Shown one piece after another: positions 38,760 through 46,514 of a stretch of 64,000 bases of DNA. Positions within the stretch are counted from its first letter, which is position 1, and every line of letters starts with the position of its first letter. Below the pieces are notes generated by a model. The model saw nothing but the letters and a program-made list of their open reading frames with translations. It was not told the origin of the DNA and did not search any database. This DNA is from Paraglaciecola arctica BSs20135 (GTDB taxonomy: Bacteria > Pseudomonadota > Gammaproteobacteria > Enterobacterales > Alteromonadaceae), in the NCBI RefSeq assembly GCF_000314995.1, contig NZ_BAEO01000025.1, positions 1-64,000 of the forward strand. The letters are read 5' to 3'. The position numbers and the translations under genes are program-made.

Positions 38760-39611
38760 TGTTGATGAATGTGAATAATAAGGTGATGGAGGGTGTGCTA
38801 ACTCAAGAATACAAATATTAAGCACCTATAGTGTCTTTGAAATACTTGTTTTGCGGGGTTAAACGTTGGGCCGTGGCGGGATTTAACTGCTGCGGAAATG
38901 GATGAGACTAATGGGGCGGTAGAGGGGCTGGTAAAACGGCGGTTTAGGCGCTCTTCTATAATGCGCTGGCGCTTACTGCCATCCGTGGCAGGTTTCTCTC
39001 AGAGTCCCTTCTGTGCGACTTACTTTTTTTATTAAATGCATCCTTGCACTTAACCTTTCAGGCCAGCTAAAGCTGTTCCATATTTATCCCAAAATATGGT
39101 CAGCAGGCAAAAAAAATAAGCATAAAATTGTCGGGAATCATTTTGAACATCCGAGGGATGGCCCGTAGGGTAAAATACAAGGACGTATTTCATAAAAAAG
39201 CCCGCTCGCCAAATTATGTTCTTCATCCAATTATTTTTAATATTTAGCATTCTTTCGAAACCAGTTTCATACACTTTAAGTTAGTCAATTACACGTCCAT
39301 GATGATCATCACCCAATCTCGACTTCCATGTCGAGCTGTTCAACTGGGCGAAGCTGTGCTTCTAAAAATTCCAGTTTCACCCTACTAAATACCAAAAATA
39401 ATTGGCGAACATACATGAGAGGGTAGAGTAAAAGACAAAAGCATAGGCTACGTCTATTTTAATCTTTAGCGGCTTCGCTACTGCTTTCTTAAATACCCTA
39501 TGTATTGTAATAACTTAACCTCTATGCCTAAATAGGCTTGAATTTATACACGACAAAACCCAGAGTTTATACAGGTGCTTTTGAGTCTAATTAACATTGC
39601 TATATTTTTAA
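38760..39611. other. Gene-free stretch with relics
   Basis: No convincing gene was found. The stretch holds the rluF-tail relic (38865-39028) and a dyad CTCGAC-TTCCAT-GTCGAG (39318-39335) that shares its GACnTCCATGTC core with the dyad after rluF. A 74-codon frame on the minus strand (39050-39274) lacks a ribosome site and a recognisable domain. With 38160-38495, also without genes, this makes about 1.45 kb of non-coding, probably decaying DNA. Confidence 0.6.
38865..39028 (+). pseudogene. Diverged relic of an rluF 3' end and its downstream DNA
   Basis: Reading from 38865 in frame gives [21 protein letters not shown], nearly the same as the last residues of the intact enzyme at 30.9-31.6 kb. 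Over these 63 bases there are 7 differences, 5 of them silent third-position changes and 2 amino-acid changes (Q to P, I to T). The similarity continues past the gene end (CTGGCGCTTACTGCCATC and GCAGGTTTCTC...GACTTACTTTTT) with an internal deletion of about 40 bp. No upstream part of the gene is present. Confidence 0.7.
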
Positions 39612-39887
39612 ATGGAATTTATGAAATCTGATAAACCTGTAGATCAAAAAATTAGTGAACCGTGGTATTTTATGGGAGTTACGTTAATCTCCGGTTTTTG
39701 TTTATATCTAGCATTTAAATCAATTTCCTCCGGAGAAATGTTTTTAAGGTACTGGGGGGACATTACTAGTGAAAGCCATCCAGCCCTATTTTATTTAGGT
39801 ATAATATTTGAATTATCTCTATCTTTGTTTTTAATTCGGGGATATGTAAAGTCAAAATATAATAAGCATTTCAAGCAGGACTGCTAA
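39612..39887 (+). CDS. Small two-helix membrane protein
   Basis: This 91-residue protein has two predicted membrane helices (about residues 20-37 and 58-75) and a basic C-terminal tail, RGYVKSKYNKHFKQ. The ATG at 39621 is equally possible and has a better-spaced TGGA upstream. No family was recognised. It is isolated between the gene-free stretch and the LysR gene, so expression is uncertain; the hydrophobic pattern argues that it is real. Confidence 0.5.
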   Translation: MEFMKSDKPVDQKISEPWYFMGVTLISGFCLYLAFKSISSGEMFLRYWGDITSESHPALFYLGIIFELSLSLFLIRGYVKSKYNKHFKQDC

Positions 39888-39978
39888 CAGTTTTCTCGGT
39901 TCCACTAAACGCTTACAAAGGTTAAAAGATACAAGGTATTGGATTGGCTGATTATTAGACATTTTCTTTTTGGCTGAA

Positions 39979-40869
39979 TTACCGTCCAGAACCCAAATAC
40001 TGCCCAGCAAATGCCATGAACTTCTTCACTGCCGGTCGGCTATAGCTTTCTTTCGAAGCAACTAACCAGAGTTTATGCTTAAGCTTTTCATGTCTAAAGC
40101 ATTCCACAAGATCAGGTGTGGCATCGCCCGTTGCGCATGGCAGTAAACCAAGTGCATCTCCTGACTGCAGTGCCGCCGCCATGCTAGGAACCGCATTCAC
40201 ATAATAAAGCACCTTAGACTTATCAAGTTTTTCGTTTAACCAGCGAACTGCCTTCATAACTTGAGCTATGTCATCTGAGTACGCAAGAAAATTATGGCCA
40301 TTTGCCTCGCTTAGACTACCCGGTTTACCATATTTGAGGACGTAGGCCTCGCTACAATAAACAGCAAGGGGAATTTGCGCTATTCGCTTTGTCACAAGTG
40401 TATCGCCACTGATTTCATCTAACGGGCGCAGAGCAAGATCAGAATTACCAATTTCAAGTAGTGGCTGGTTCTTGCTCCAAGCGATGTCTATTTGTAGTTC
40501 AAAATGTACATTGGGGTTGAGTTCTCGAAATGCGGACACCAGTTTTACTCCAAAATGGTGCATTGCCACAGCATTACCGGAGAAACGGATCACACCTTGG
40601 TCGTTACGGGTTAATTGCTGAGCAGAGTTGAGAACGTTTACCGCAGCGTTTTGCATTTGTTTCATTTCTTCAAGCAGAGCAATACCGCTAAAAGTTAATT
40701 TATATCCTCGGTTGCTACGTTCGAATAATTCTAACTTCAAAACATGCTCGAGGGCTTCTATTCGCCTGGCAACAGTCGTTTGATTGATCCCAATAACATT
40801 TGCTGCAGCTAGCGTAGAGCCTTCTTCTGCAACGGCTAGAAAGACACGAATATCATTCCAATTGAACAT
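39979..40869 (-). CDS. LysR-family transcriptional regulator
   Basis: This LysR regulator has its winged helix-turn-helix at the N-terminus: MFNWNDIRVFLAVAEEG, TLAAANVIGINQTTVARRIEALE, FERSNRGYKLT. The substrate-binding domain is typical (VIRFSGNAVAMHHFGVKLVSAF, SDLALRPLDEISGDTLVTKRI). The frame opens at 40914, but LysR proteins start just before this helix, so the ATG at 40869 is chosen. It is divergent from the sulfotransferase gene with about 120 bp between, the usual layout for a LysR regulator and its target. Confidence 0.87.
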   Translation of the reverse strand: MFNWNDIRVFLAVAEEGSTLAAANVIGINQTTVARRIEALEHVLKLELFERSNRGYKLTFSGIALLEEMKQMQNAAVNVLNSAQQLTRNDQGVIRFSGNAVAMHHFGVKLVSAFRELNPNVHFELQIDIAWSKNQPLLEIGNSDLALRPLDEISGDTLVTKRIAQIPLAVYCSEAYVLKYGKPGSLSEANGHNFLAYSDDIAQVMKAVRWLNEKLDKSKVLYYVNAVPSMAAALQSGDALGLLPCATGDATPDLVECFRHEKLKHKLWLVASKESYSRPAVKKFMAFAGQYLGSGR

Positions 40870-40988
40870 GTTTATGTCGCCAAATTCACTCTGCATAATT
40901 GCAGAGTGATGCATTATATTTAATCATTTTCACCTAATATGCAATCAGCTAACCTAGATTTCTAATTGCAAAAAAAGGAAACTGACTG

Positions 40989-41882
40989 ATGAGTTTTTTA
41001 CCTCAAAAAATACGTGATATTCAAAATCATCATCTCGACAGTACAATTTGGGACGAGTTTGAGTTTCGCGATGACGACATCATCATCGCAACTTACGCTA
41101 AATCCGGAACAACCTGGATGCAGCAAATAGTAAGTCAGTTAATCTTCAATGGTGAAGAAGGCTTACCCGTTTCAGAAATGAGTCCTTGGGTCGACTTGCG
41201 GATCCCACCTAAGGAAGTAAAGCTTCCAATAATTGAGCAACAAACACATCGCAGATTTCTCAAAACACATCTGCCAATAGATGCCCTTGTGTTCTCGGAA
41301 AAAGCAAAATATATCTACGTAGTTCGCGATGGTCGTGATGTTGTTTGGTCACTTTACAATCACCACACCAATGCCAACAACGTTTGGTACGATGCGCTAA
41401 ACAACACGCCGGGGCGAGTTGGGCCAGAAATTGGTCAACCAGATAGTGATCCATTGGTGTATTTTGAGAATTGGCTAGTTAACGATGGAGCACCATTTTG
41501 GTCCTACTGGGAAAATGTCCGAACATGGTGGGAAGCAAGAAATTTACCAAACGTAATGCTGATGCACTTCGCTGATCTCAAAGCCGATATTGAAGGCCAA
41601 ATTCGTAAAATAGCTGACTTTTTGGATATTCAAATCAATGAAGACACAATCGGCGATATAGTGAAACATTGTTCCTTTGATTATATGAAGGCCCATGCAG
41701 ACCAATCCGCACCGCTGGGCGGGGCTTTTTGGGACGGCGGCGCTAAGACCTTTATCCACAAAGGACTAAACGGACGATGGAAAAAAGATATGCCAAAACA
41801 TTTGAGTGAGCAGTACGAACAGGCCGCGTTATCGCAACTTGGTAGTGGTTGTTCTACTTGGCTAAAAACTGGAAGTTTATGA
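40989..41882 (+). CDS. PAPS-dependent sulfotransferase
   Basis: This 297-residue protein matches the cytosolic-type sulfotransferase family (sulfotransfer_1). The 5'-phosphosulfate loop is TYAKSGTTWMQQ (residues 35-46), and the 3'-phosphate motif is VVRDGRDVVWSLYNHH (about 109-124). The C-terminal part has KTFIHKGLNGRWKKDM, the family's usual GxxGxWK end. It would move a sulfo group from PAPS to a hydroxyl or amine of an unknown acceptor. PAPS can be made by the CysD/CysN/CysC enzymes encoded near 60 kb. AGGA precedes the ATG. It is convergent with the M24 peptidase gene and divergent from a LysR gene. Confidence 0.88.
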   Translation: MSFLPQKIRDIQNHHLDSTIWDEFEFRDDDIIIATYAKSGTTWMQQIVSQLIFNGEEGLPVSEMSPWVDLRIPPKEVKLPIIEQQTHRRFLKTHLPIDALVFSEKAKYIYVVRDGRDVVWSLYNHHTNANNVWYDALNNTPGRVGPEIGQPDSDPLVYFENWLVNDGAPFWSYWENVRTWWEARNLPNVMLMHFADLKADIEGQIRKIADFLDIQINEDTIGDIVKHCSFDYMKAHADQSAPLGGAFWDGGAKTFIHKGLNGRWKKDMPKHLSEQYEQAALSQLGSGCSTWLKTGSL

Positions 41883-41926
41883 CTACAAGGAGGATTACCA
41901 GATTTAAAACCGCCAAAAGTTGCTTT

Positions 41927-41952
41927 GCCTAGACTGTAGTGAAAGTCTAGGC
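41927..41952. terminator. Hairpin between sulfotransferase and M24 peptidase genes
   Basis: GCCTAGACT pairs perfectly with AGTCTAGGC across an 8-nt loop, with TTTTTG 10 nt further on. It stands between two convergent genes and probably ends transcription from the left; from the right it lacks a strong T-tract. Confidence 0.6.
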
Positions 41953-41986
41953 TAATGCAGTTTTTGTATCCTGCGTCACTCAATAA

Positions 41987-43198
41987 TTAACCAAATGGAT
42001 TGTCAATGTTATGACTAGGTTGGGTAAACCATCGCGGACCTTGCTCTGTTATATAAAAGTGATCTTCCAGTCTTACCCCAAATTCTCCAGGTATGCAGAT
42101 CATGGGTTCATTGCTAAAGCACATACCTGCTTCTAAGGGCTGTAAATTTCCGCCTACTAAATATGGCCACTCATGGATGTCCATGCCGATACCATGCCCT
42201 GTTCTGTGGGGTAGGCCGGGAATGGCATAACCAGGGCCGAGGCCATTAGCTTCGAGAGATTGGCGAGCTGCGTTGTCCACGTCCTCACAAGTCACTCCTA
42301 ACTGTGCTGCGTTAAACGCTGCAGCTTGTGCTTGTTTCTCATATTGCCAAACTTCACGTTGACGTTGACTTGCTTGGCCGTAAACATAAGTACGAGTAAT
42401 GTCTGAAGTGTAGCCTTGTAGTTTACAGCCAGTGTCTACCAGTACCATGTCGCCGTCTTGCAGCAGTTGAGGATTTTTAACTCCGTGTGGGTAAGCGGTA
42501 GCTTCGCCAAACAGTACTATGCAGAAGTACGAGCCGGATGCGCCAACTTTTTGATGGGCTTGGTTGATAAATTGTGCAACTTCTAGCGTGCTTATTCCAG
42601 CATATAGGATGCTAGCAACAGCTTTATGCACCTCCAATGTCATGTCCATAGCGCGCTGGATCAGTGTCAACTCATGAGGCGATTTAGTCATGCGGCAATG
42701 GGCTGTGACGGCTTTGCCGTTTACTATGGTATGGCCACTTTGCAGTTGATTAATACCGTCAAAGATAAAAAATGGCGAGCTTTCATCCATGGCAATTTTC
42801 GCGTGAGTTGTTATTTGTAGCTGTGCTAAAACCTTAATGAACAATTCATAGGGGCATTCATGCTCATGCCAACCATGTACGGGCCCAGTAACTGACATAT
42901 ACTCTTGTAAAGTGGCAATTTCAAATATTGGTACTAAGTATTGCACCTCTCCATAAGCGGGTAATATCGCGCCTACTAATCTTTCGCTGGCGCCCCAATG
43001 GGTGCCCGTAAAATATGCCAAATTAGTGCCTGCGTTTAGGTAGATTGCGGCAATTTCATGCTGCTGCATATAGGTTTGTGCCTTGACTAACCTAGCGCGG
43101 TATTCTGCTTCTTCAATGGCTGACACATCAGCAGTCATATTGTGTAATGAGTCCAGAGCTTGTTGCGGTGTTTTACCACCTATAACGTGAGTATTCAT
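41987..43198 (-). CDS. M24-family metallopeptidase (Xaa-Pro aminopeptidase/prolidase type)
   Basis: This 403-residue protein has a creatinase-like N-terminal domain (residues 30-180, IYLNAGTNLAYFTGTHW) and an M24 catalytic domain. The five metal ligands are visible: two Asp in LVDTGCKLQGYTSDITRTY, His in HRTGHGIGMDIHEW, Glu in FSNEPMICIPG and Glu in GVRLEDHFYI. M24 enzymes of this type cleave bonds next to proline or hydroxyproline. Directly downstream of the D-amino-acid dehydrogenase start region and in the same direction, it likely frees hydroxyproline from peptides; the exact specificity is inferred. Confidence 0.88.
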   Translation of the reverse strand: MNTHVIGGKTPQQALDSLHNMTADVSAIEEAEYRARLVKAQTYMQQHEIAAIYLNAGTNLAYFTGTHWGASERLVGAILPAYGEVQYLVPIFEIATLQEYMSVTGPVHGWHEHECPYELFIKVLAQLQITTHAKIAMDESSPFFIFDGINQLQSGHTIVNGKAVTAHCRMTKSPHELTLIQRAMDMTLEVHKAVASILYAGISTLEVAQFINQAHQKVGASGSYFCIVLFGEATAYPHGVKNPQLLQDGDMVLVDTGCKLQGYTSDITRTYVYGQASQRQREVWQYEKQAQAAAFNAAQLGVTCEDVDNAARQSLEANGLGPGYAIPGLPHRTGHGIGMDIHEWPYLVGGNLQPLEAGMCFSNEPMICIPGEFGVRLEDHFYITEQGPRWFTQPSHNIDNPFG

Positions 43199-43233
43199 AT
43201 TTTATTACCTTGAAATGTAAGTAGTACCTGTGC

Positions 43234-44496
43234 CTAATTAAAACGGCTGATACTAAAGGGACTTAAGTCGATGCTAGTGGACTCGCCTGCTAATTGCTGG
43301 GCGATCAACTTGCCAGTGATTGCCGCTTGGGTCAGGCCTAGGTGTTGATGGCCAAAGGCAAAATACAGATGTTTATGCCGTGGAGCTTCGCCTAAAACAG
43401 GCAGAGAATCAGGCAGAGAAGGGCGACAACCCATCCACCGTATTGGATCCTTGCCCACGCTTAAACCACTGTCTGGCAGTAATTTTTGAGCCTGGGCGAG
43501 CAAGGAGTCGGCTCGGCGAGGATCCATTGGCGCATCTAGGCCGGCAAATTCCACCGTACCGGCCAAGCGCAAACCACTTTGCATTGGGGTCATAATAAAC
43601 TTTCGTTCCGCCGAGGCTACGGGGCGGCTAAGAGTATCTAGATTGCTTAGCATCAAATGGTAGCCGCGCTCTGTGTCTAAGGGCAGCTTATATTTCAGGG
43701 GCGTGAGTAGTGCCTTGGACCAGGCGCCAGTGGCGATTATGACTTTGGCATAGTTGTAACAACCTCGCCGTTGTTGTAATTCCACCCCACTAACATGAGG
43801 ATTAATGAGCTCAACCTGGTCCTTTACTAAAGTGCCGCCTCGCATAAAAAAGTACTCGGCAAGGCGCTGGCAAAATTGCTCTGGATCGATAGTGTGAGCT
43901 ACATCCTCAAAGTAAAAAGATGAGCTCACCTGTTTACATAATTTTGGTTCAAGAGCCAAGGTTTGTTGGTTATCCAACCACTGAAGGTTGACCCCTTCAG
44001 CCTTAAAGGCTTCATATTGTTGTTGGATCTGTTTTCGCTTTGTGCGTTCAAAGGTTAATAAGCTGCCATGTTTGAGCAGCATATTTTGCAAACCAGCTGC
44101 CTTTAAAAGTGGATGGTAGGCGTCAAGAGCCGCGGCATTTAATAGTTTTAAGGCGGCTTTGTGGGCATCGAATTTACCGTTACGCATGTTTAATACAAAA
44201 CGACTGAACCAGGGCAGGGCTTTGATTAAATAAGTTGGGCGGATCTTAAAGGGGCCGCTTGGATCCAGTAACATCTTCGGCAGTTGCGGCAACAGGTTTT
44301 TATCGGCCAAAGGAAAGATCTGCTCGGTGGCAAAGTGTCCGGCATTGCCTTTGGAACACTGCTGAGCCACGCCATTAGGGTCAATAAGCTCAACATTATA
44401 ACCCTTTCGCTGCAAATATAAGGCACAACACACCCCCACAATGCCGGCCCCGATAACCGCAATTTTTTGTCCTGTATTTATCTGTGACAATGTCAT
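43234..44496 (-). CDS. D-hydroxyproline dehydrogenase (FAD D-amino-acid dehydrogenase family)
   Basis: This 420-residue flavoprotein begins MTLSQINTGQKIAVIGAGIVG, with the FAD motif IAVIGAGIVGVCCALYL and the acidic NVELIDPNG that follows. It is of the DadA type: TIDPEQFCQRLAEYFFMRGG, VIIATGAWSKALL, GYHLMLSNLDTLSRPV, and GHQHLGLTQAAITGKLIAQ near the end. In the hydroxyproline route it oxidises cis-4-hydroxy-D-proline to a pyrroline carboxylate. The ATG at 44496, not the frame start at 44559, matches family length and has AGGG upstream. It is divergent from the deaminase and co-directional with the M24 gene, 35 bp apart. Confidence 0.85.
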   Translation of the reverse strand: MTLSQINTGQKIAVIGAGIVGVCCALYLQRKGYNVELIDPNGVAQQCSKGNAGHFATEQIFPLADKNLLPQLPKMLLDPSGPFKIRPTYLIKALPWFSRFVLNMRNGKFDAHKAALKLLNAAALDAYHPLLKAAGLQNMLLKHGSLLTFERTKRKQIQQQYEAFKAEGVNLQWLDNQQTLALEPKLCKQVSSSFYFEDVAHTIDPEQFCQRLAEYFFMRGGTLVKDQVELINPHVSGVELQQRRGCYNYAKVIIATGAWSKALLTPLKYKLPLDTERGYHLMLSNLDTLSRPVASAERKFIMTPMQSGLRLAGTVEFAGLDAPMDPRRADSLLAQAQKLLPDSGLSVGKDPIRWMGCRPSLPDSLPVLGEAPRHKHLYFAFGHQHLGLTQAAITGKLIAQQLAGESTSIDLSPFSISRFN

Positions 44497-44513
44497 AACC
44501 CTAAAATAATATA

Positions 44514-44547
44514 TTGAATATTGTATACAATAACTGTTAGGATGCAA
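44514..44547. promoter_or_regulatory. Divergent promoters and GntR-type operator of the hydroxyproline genes
   Basis: TATTGTATACAATA (44519-44532) is a perfect 14-bp palindrome of the kind FadR/GntR proteins bind (TTGTnnACAA). It covers the -10 (TACAAT, complement of 44520-44525) of a minus-strand promoter whose -35 is TTGCAT (complement of 44542-44547, 16-nt spacer). It also sits in the spacer of a plus-strand promoter TTGAAT (44514-44519)-N18-TAGGAT (44538-44543). One bound dimer would close both directions. The ATTGTATACAAT core is present again before the TonB receptor gene. Confidence 0.65.
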
Positions 44548-44585
44548 ACATACAGTCACAATAATTTAACAAAAGAAGAACAACC

Positions 44586-45500
44586 ATGACGATCAATTGG
44601 AAAGGGGTTTATCCCGCGGTTACCACCCAGTTTAACCCCGACGATTCTATAGACTTCGAATCAACCCAGCGTATGTTGGATAGTCTTATTCAAGAGGGAG
44701 TACATGGCATCATAGTCAACGGTACTGTAGGTGAAAATTGCTCCCTAACACAACACGAAAAACGGGCGGTGATGCAGTCAGCTAAAGACGTGGTAAATGG
44801 CCGTGTGCCATTACTAAGTGGAGTTGCTGAGACCAGCACAGCTATGGCCATTGAATACTGTAGAGATGCCGAGAAGCAAGGTATAGATGGACTAATGGTG
44901 CTGCCGGGTATGGTATATCGTTCAACCGAGCGCGAGGCTATTAACCATTATCAATTGGTTGCCAGAAGCACCTCATTACCAATCATGATCTACAATAATC
45001 CGGTAACTTATGGTGTAGATGTGTCTATTGAGGCCATGGGGCAACTGGCCAATGAAAAGAATATTGTGGCGATAAAAGAGTCCACCACCGACACTCGTCG
45101 CATTACTGAATTACATAACGCCTTTGAAGAACGTTTTGCAGTGTTTTGTGGGGTGGATGACATCGCTCTGGAGAGCCTTATGTTGGGAGCAATTGGGTGG
45201 ATTTCGGGGTTAACCAACGTTTTCCCTCGTGAGTCAGTCGCTATATATAATTTAGCTAAGCAAGGTCGTTATCAAGAAGCATTGCAAATCTGGCGTTGGT
45301 TTTTACCGCTGTTACGTCTGGATACCATCCCTACACTAGTGCAATGTATTAAGTATGCCGAGCAATTATCTGGTCGTGGCAGTGAGAAAGTACGTGCACC
45401 TAGAATGATGTTAACTGACGCAGAAAAGCAAGGGGTACGCAGCTTATACGAGCAGGCATGTGCTACTCGAATCGATCTCAACAAATATAATCTGGATTGA
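44586..45500 (+). CDS. Pyrroline-4-hydroxy-2-carboxylate deaminase (DapA family)
   Basis: This 304-residue class I aldolase belongs to the dihydrodipicolinate synthase family: GVYPAVTTQFNPDDSIDFEST, IIVNGTVGENCSLTQHE, LPIMIYNNPVTYGVDVS with the catalytic Tyr (near 137), and the Schiff-base Lys in IVAIKESTTDTRRI (near 162). In the hydroxyproline operon the DapA-family enzyme removes ammonia from the pyrroline intermediate to yield 2-oxoglutarate semialdehyde. The assignment rests on the neighbours; other DapA members include aldolases and lyases. It starts the plus-strand operon with the epimerase and the aldehyde dehydrogenase. Confidence 0.85.
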   Translation: MTINWKGVYPAVTTQFNPDDSIDFESTQRMLDSLIQEGVHGIIVNGTVGENCSLTQHEKRAVMQSAKDVVNGRVPLLSGVAETSTAMAIEYCRDAEKQGIDGLMVLPGMVYRSTEREAINHYQLVARSTSLPIMIYNNPVTYGVDVSIEAMGQLANEKNIVAIKESTTDTRRITELHNAFEERFAVFCGVDDIALESLMLGAIGWISGLTNVFPRESVAIYNLAKQGRYQEALQIWRWFLPLLRLDTIPTLVQCIKYAEQLSGRGSEKVRAPRMMLTDAEKQGVRSLYEQACATRIDLNKYNLD

Positions 45501-45504
45501 AGCC

Positions 45505-46506
45505 ATGCTCAGAGGCACTTTTTTTTGCATTGATGCCCACACTTGTGGCAATCCCGTCAGGCTGATAACTAGTGGACACCCTGTACTGCAGGGCAATAAC
45601 ATGAGTGAAAAACGTCAGGATTTTTTGCTACATCATGATTGGATCCGCAAAGCCTTGATGTTTGAACCTCGTGGCCATGACATGATGTCGGGGGCGTTTT
45701 TATACCCACCCATTGATGCAGCGGCTGACGGGGCAATATTGTTTGTAGAAACCTCAGGTTGTTTACCCATGTGTGGTCACGGCACTATTGGTGTTGTTAC
45801 AGCGGCTTTGGAAGCGGGGTTTATACACCCCAAACGTCCTGGCTCTCTATTGTTGGACGTGCCTGCTGGGCAAATTAAAATCGACTATGTTATGGAGCAG
45901 GGCAAGGTGTTGTGGGTGAAAATCTATAACGTGGCTTCCTATCTGGCATATGAAGATATTATCGTAACTGTACCAGGCTTAGGTGAACTACAAGTGGATA
46001 TTGCCTATGGCGGCAATTTTTACATTATTGTTGAGCCCCAGATCAACTTCCCTGGAATACAGCACTGGTCTGCAGCGCAAATACTTCATTACAGCCCCCT
46101 GGTTCGCTCCTTGATTAATGAGAAAGTTGAGCCTATTCATCCGCAAGATCCTACCGTCAGGGGGGCTTCTCATTTGTTATGGACGGGCAGTGCTAAAAAT
46201 GCGGATTCAGATGGGGCCAACGCCGTATTTTATGGTGACAAAGCAATAGACCGTTCACCTTGCGGTACCGGCACCAGTGCCAGAATGGCGCAATTGTTTG
46301 CCAAAGGGCAGTTGGCTTTACAACAAGACTTTGTCAATGAGAGTTACATAGGCAGTCAGTTTGTTGGACGAGCCGAGTCGGTCTGTCAAGTGGGCAATAT
46401 AAGCGGTATTTTACCCAGCATTAAAGGTTGGGCCAGAGTAACCGGGCAAAACTGCATAAGGGTCGATGATGACGACCCTTATGCTTTCGGATTTCAAGTG
46501 ATATAG
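45505..46506 (+). CDS. 4-hydroxyproline 2-epimerase (proline racemase family)
   Basis: The protein has 333 residues when started at the ATG at 45505 (MLRGTFFCIDAHTCGNPVRL), 4 bp after the deaminase stop; the frame is open from 45460 inside the previous gene. Both catalytic cysteines of the family are present: C90 in LPMCGHGTIG and the second in DRSPCGTGTSARMA. Dehydratases of the same family replace the second one with threonine, so racemisation/epimerisation is expected. It turns trans-4-hydroxy-L-proline into cis-4-hydroxy-D-proline, the substrate of the flavoprotein encoded on the other strand. Confidence 0.9.
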   Translation: MLRGTFFCIDAHTCGNPVRLITSGHPVLQGNNMSEKRQDFLLHHDWIRKALMFEPRGHDMMSGAFLYPPIDAAADGAILFVETSGCLPMCGHGTIGVVTAALEAGFIHPKRPGSLLLDVPAGQIKIDYVMEQGKVLWVKIYNVASYLAYEDIIVTVPGLGELQVDIAYGGNFYIIVEPQINFPGIQHWSAAQILHYSPLVRSLINEKVEPIHPQDPTVRGASHLLWTGSAKNADSDGANAVFYGDKAIDRSPCGTGTSARMAQLFAKGQLALQQDFVNESYIGSQFVGRAESVCQVGNISGILPSIKGWARVTGQNCIRVDDDDPYAFGFQVI

Positions 46507-46514
46507 GATACTTT

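Noticed and set aside
38574-38825. 83-codon minus-strand frame at the efflux/gene-free boundary
   Set aside because: It lies almost entirely inside the MITE-like repeat, has no ribosome site, and its residues reflect the stem arms.
39050-39274. 74-codon minus-strand frame with a hydrophobic stretch
   Set aside because: No domain, no ribosome site, and placed among relics; treated as non-coding.
45505-46506. trans-3-hydroxy-L-proline dehydratase instead of epimerase
   Set aside because: The dehydratase subgroup has Thr at the second catalytic position; here both cysteines (MCGHG and SPCGTG) are present.
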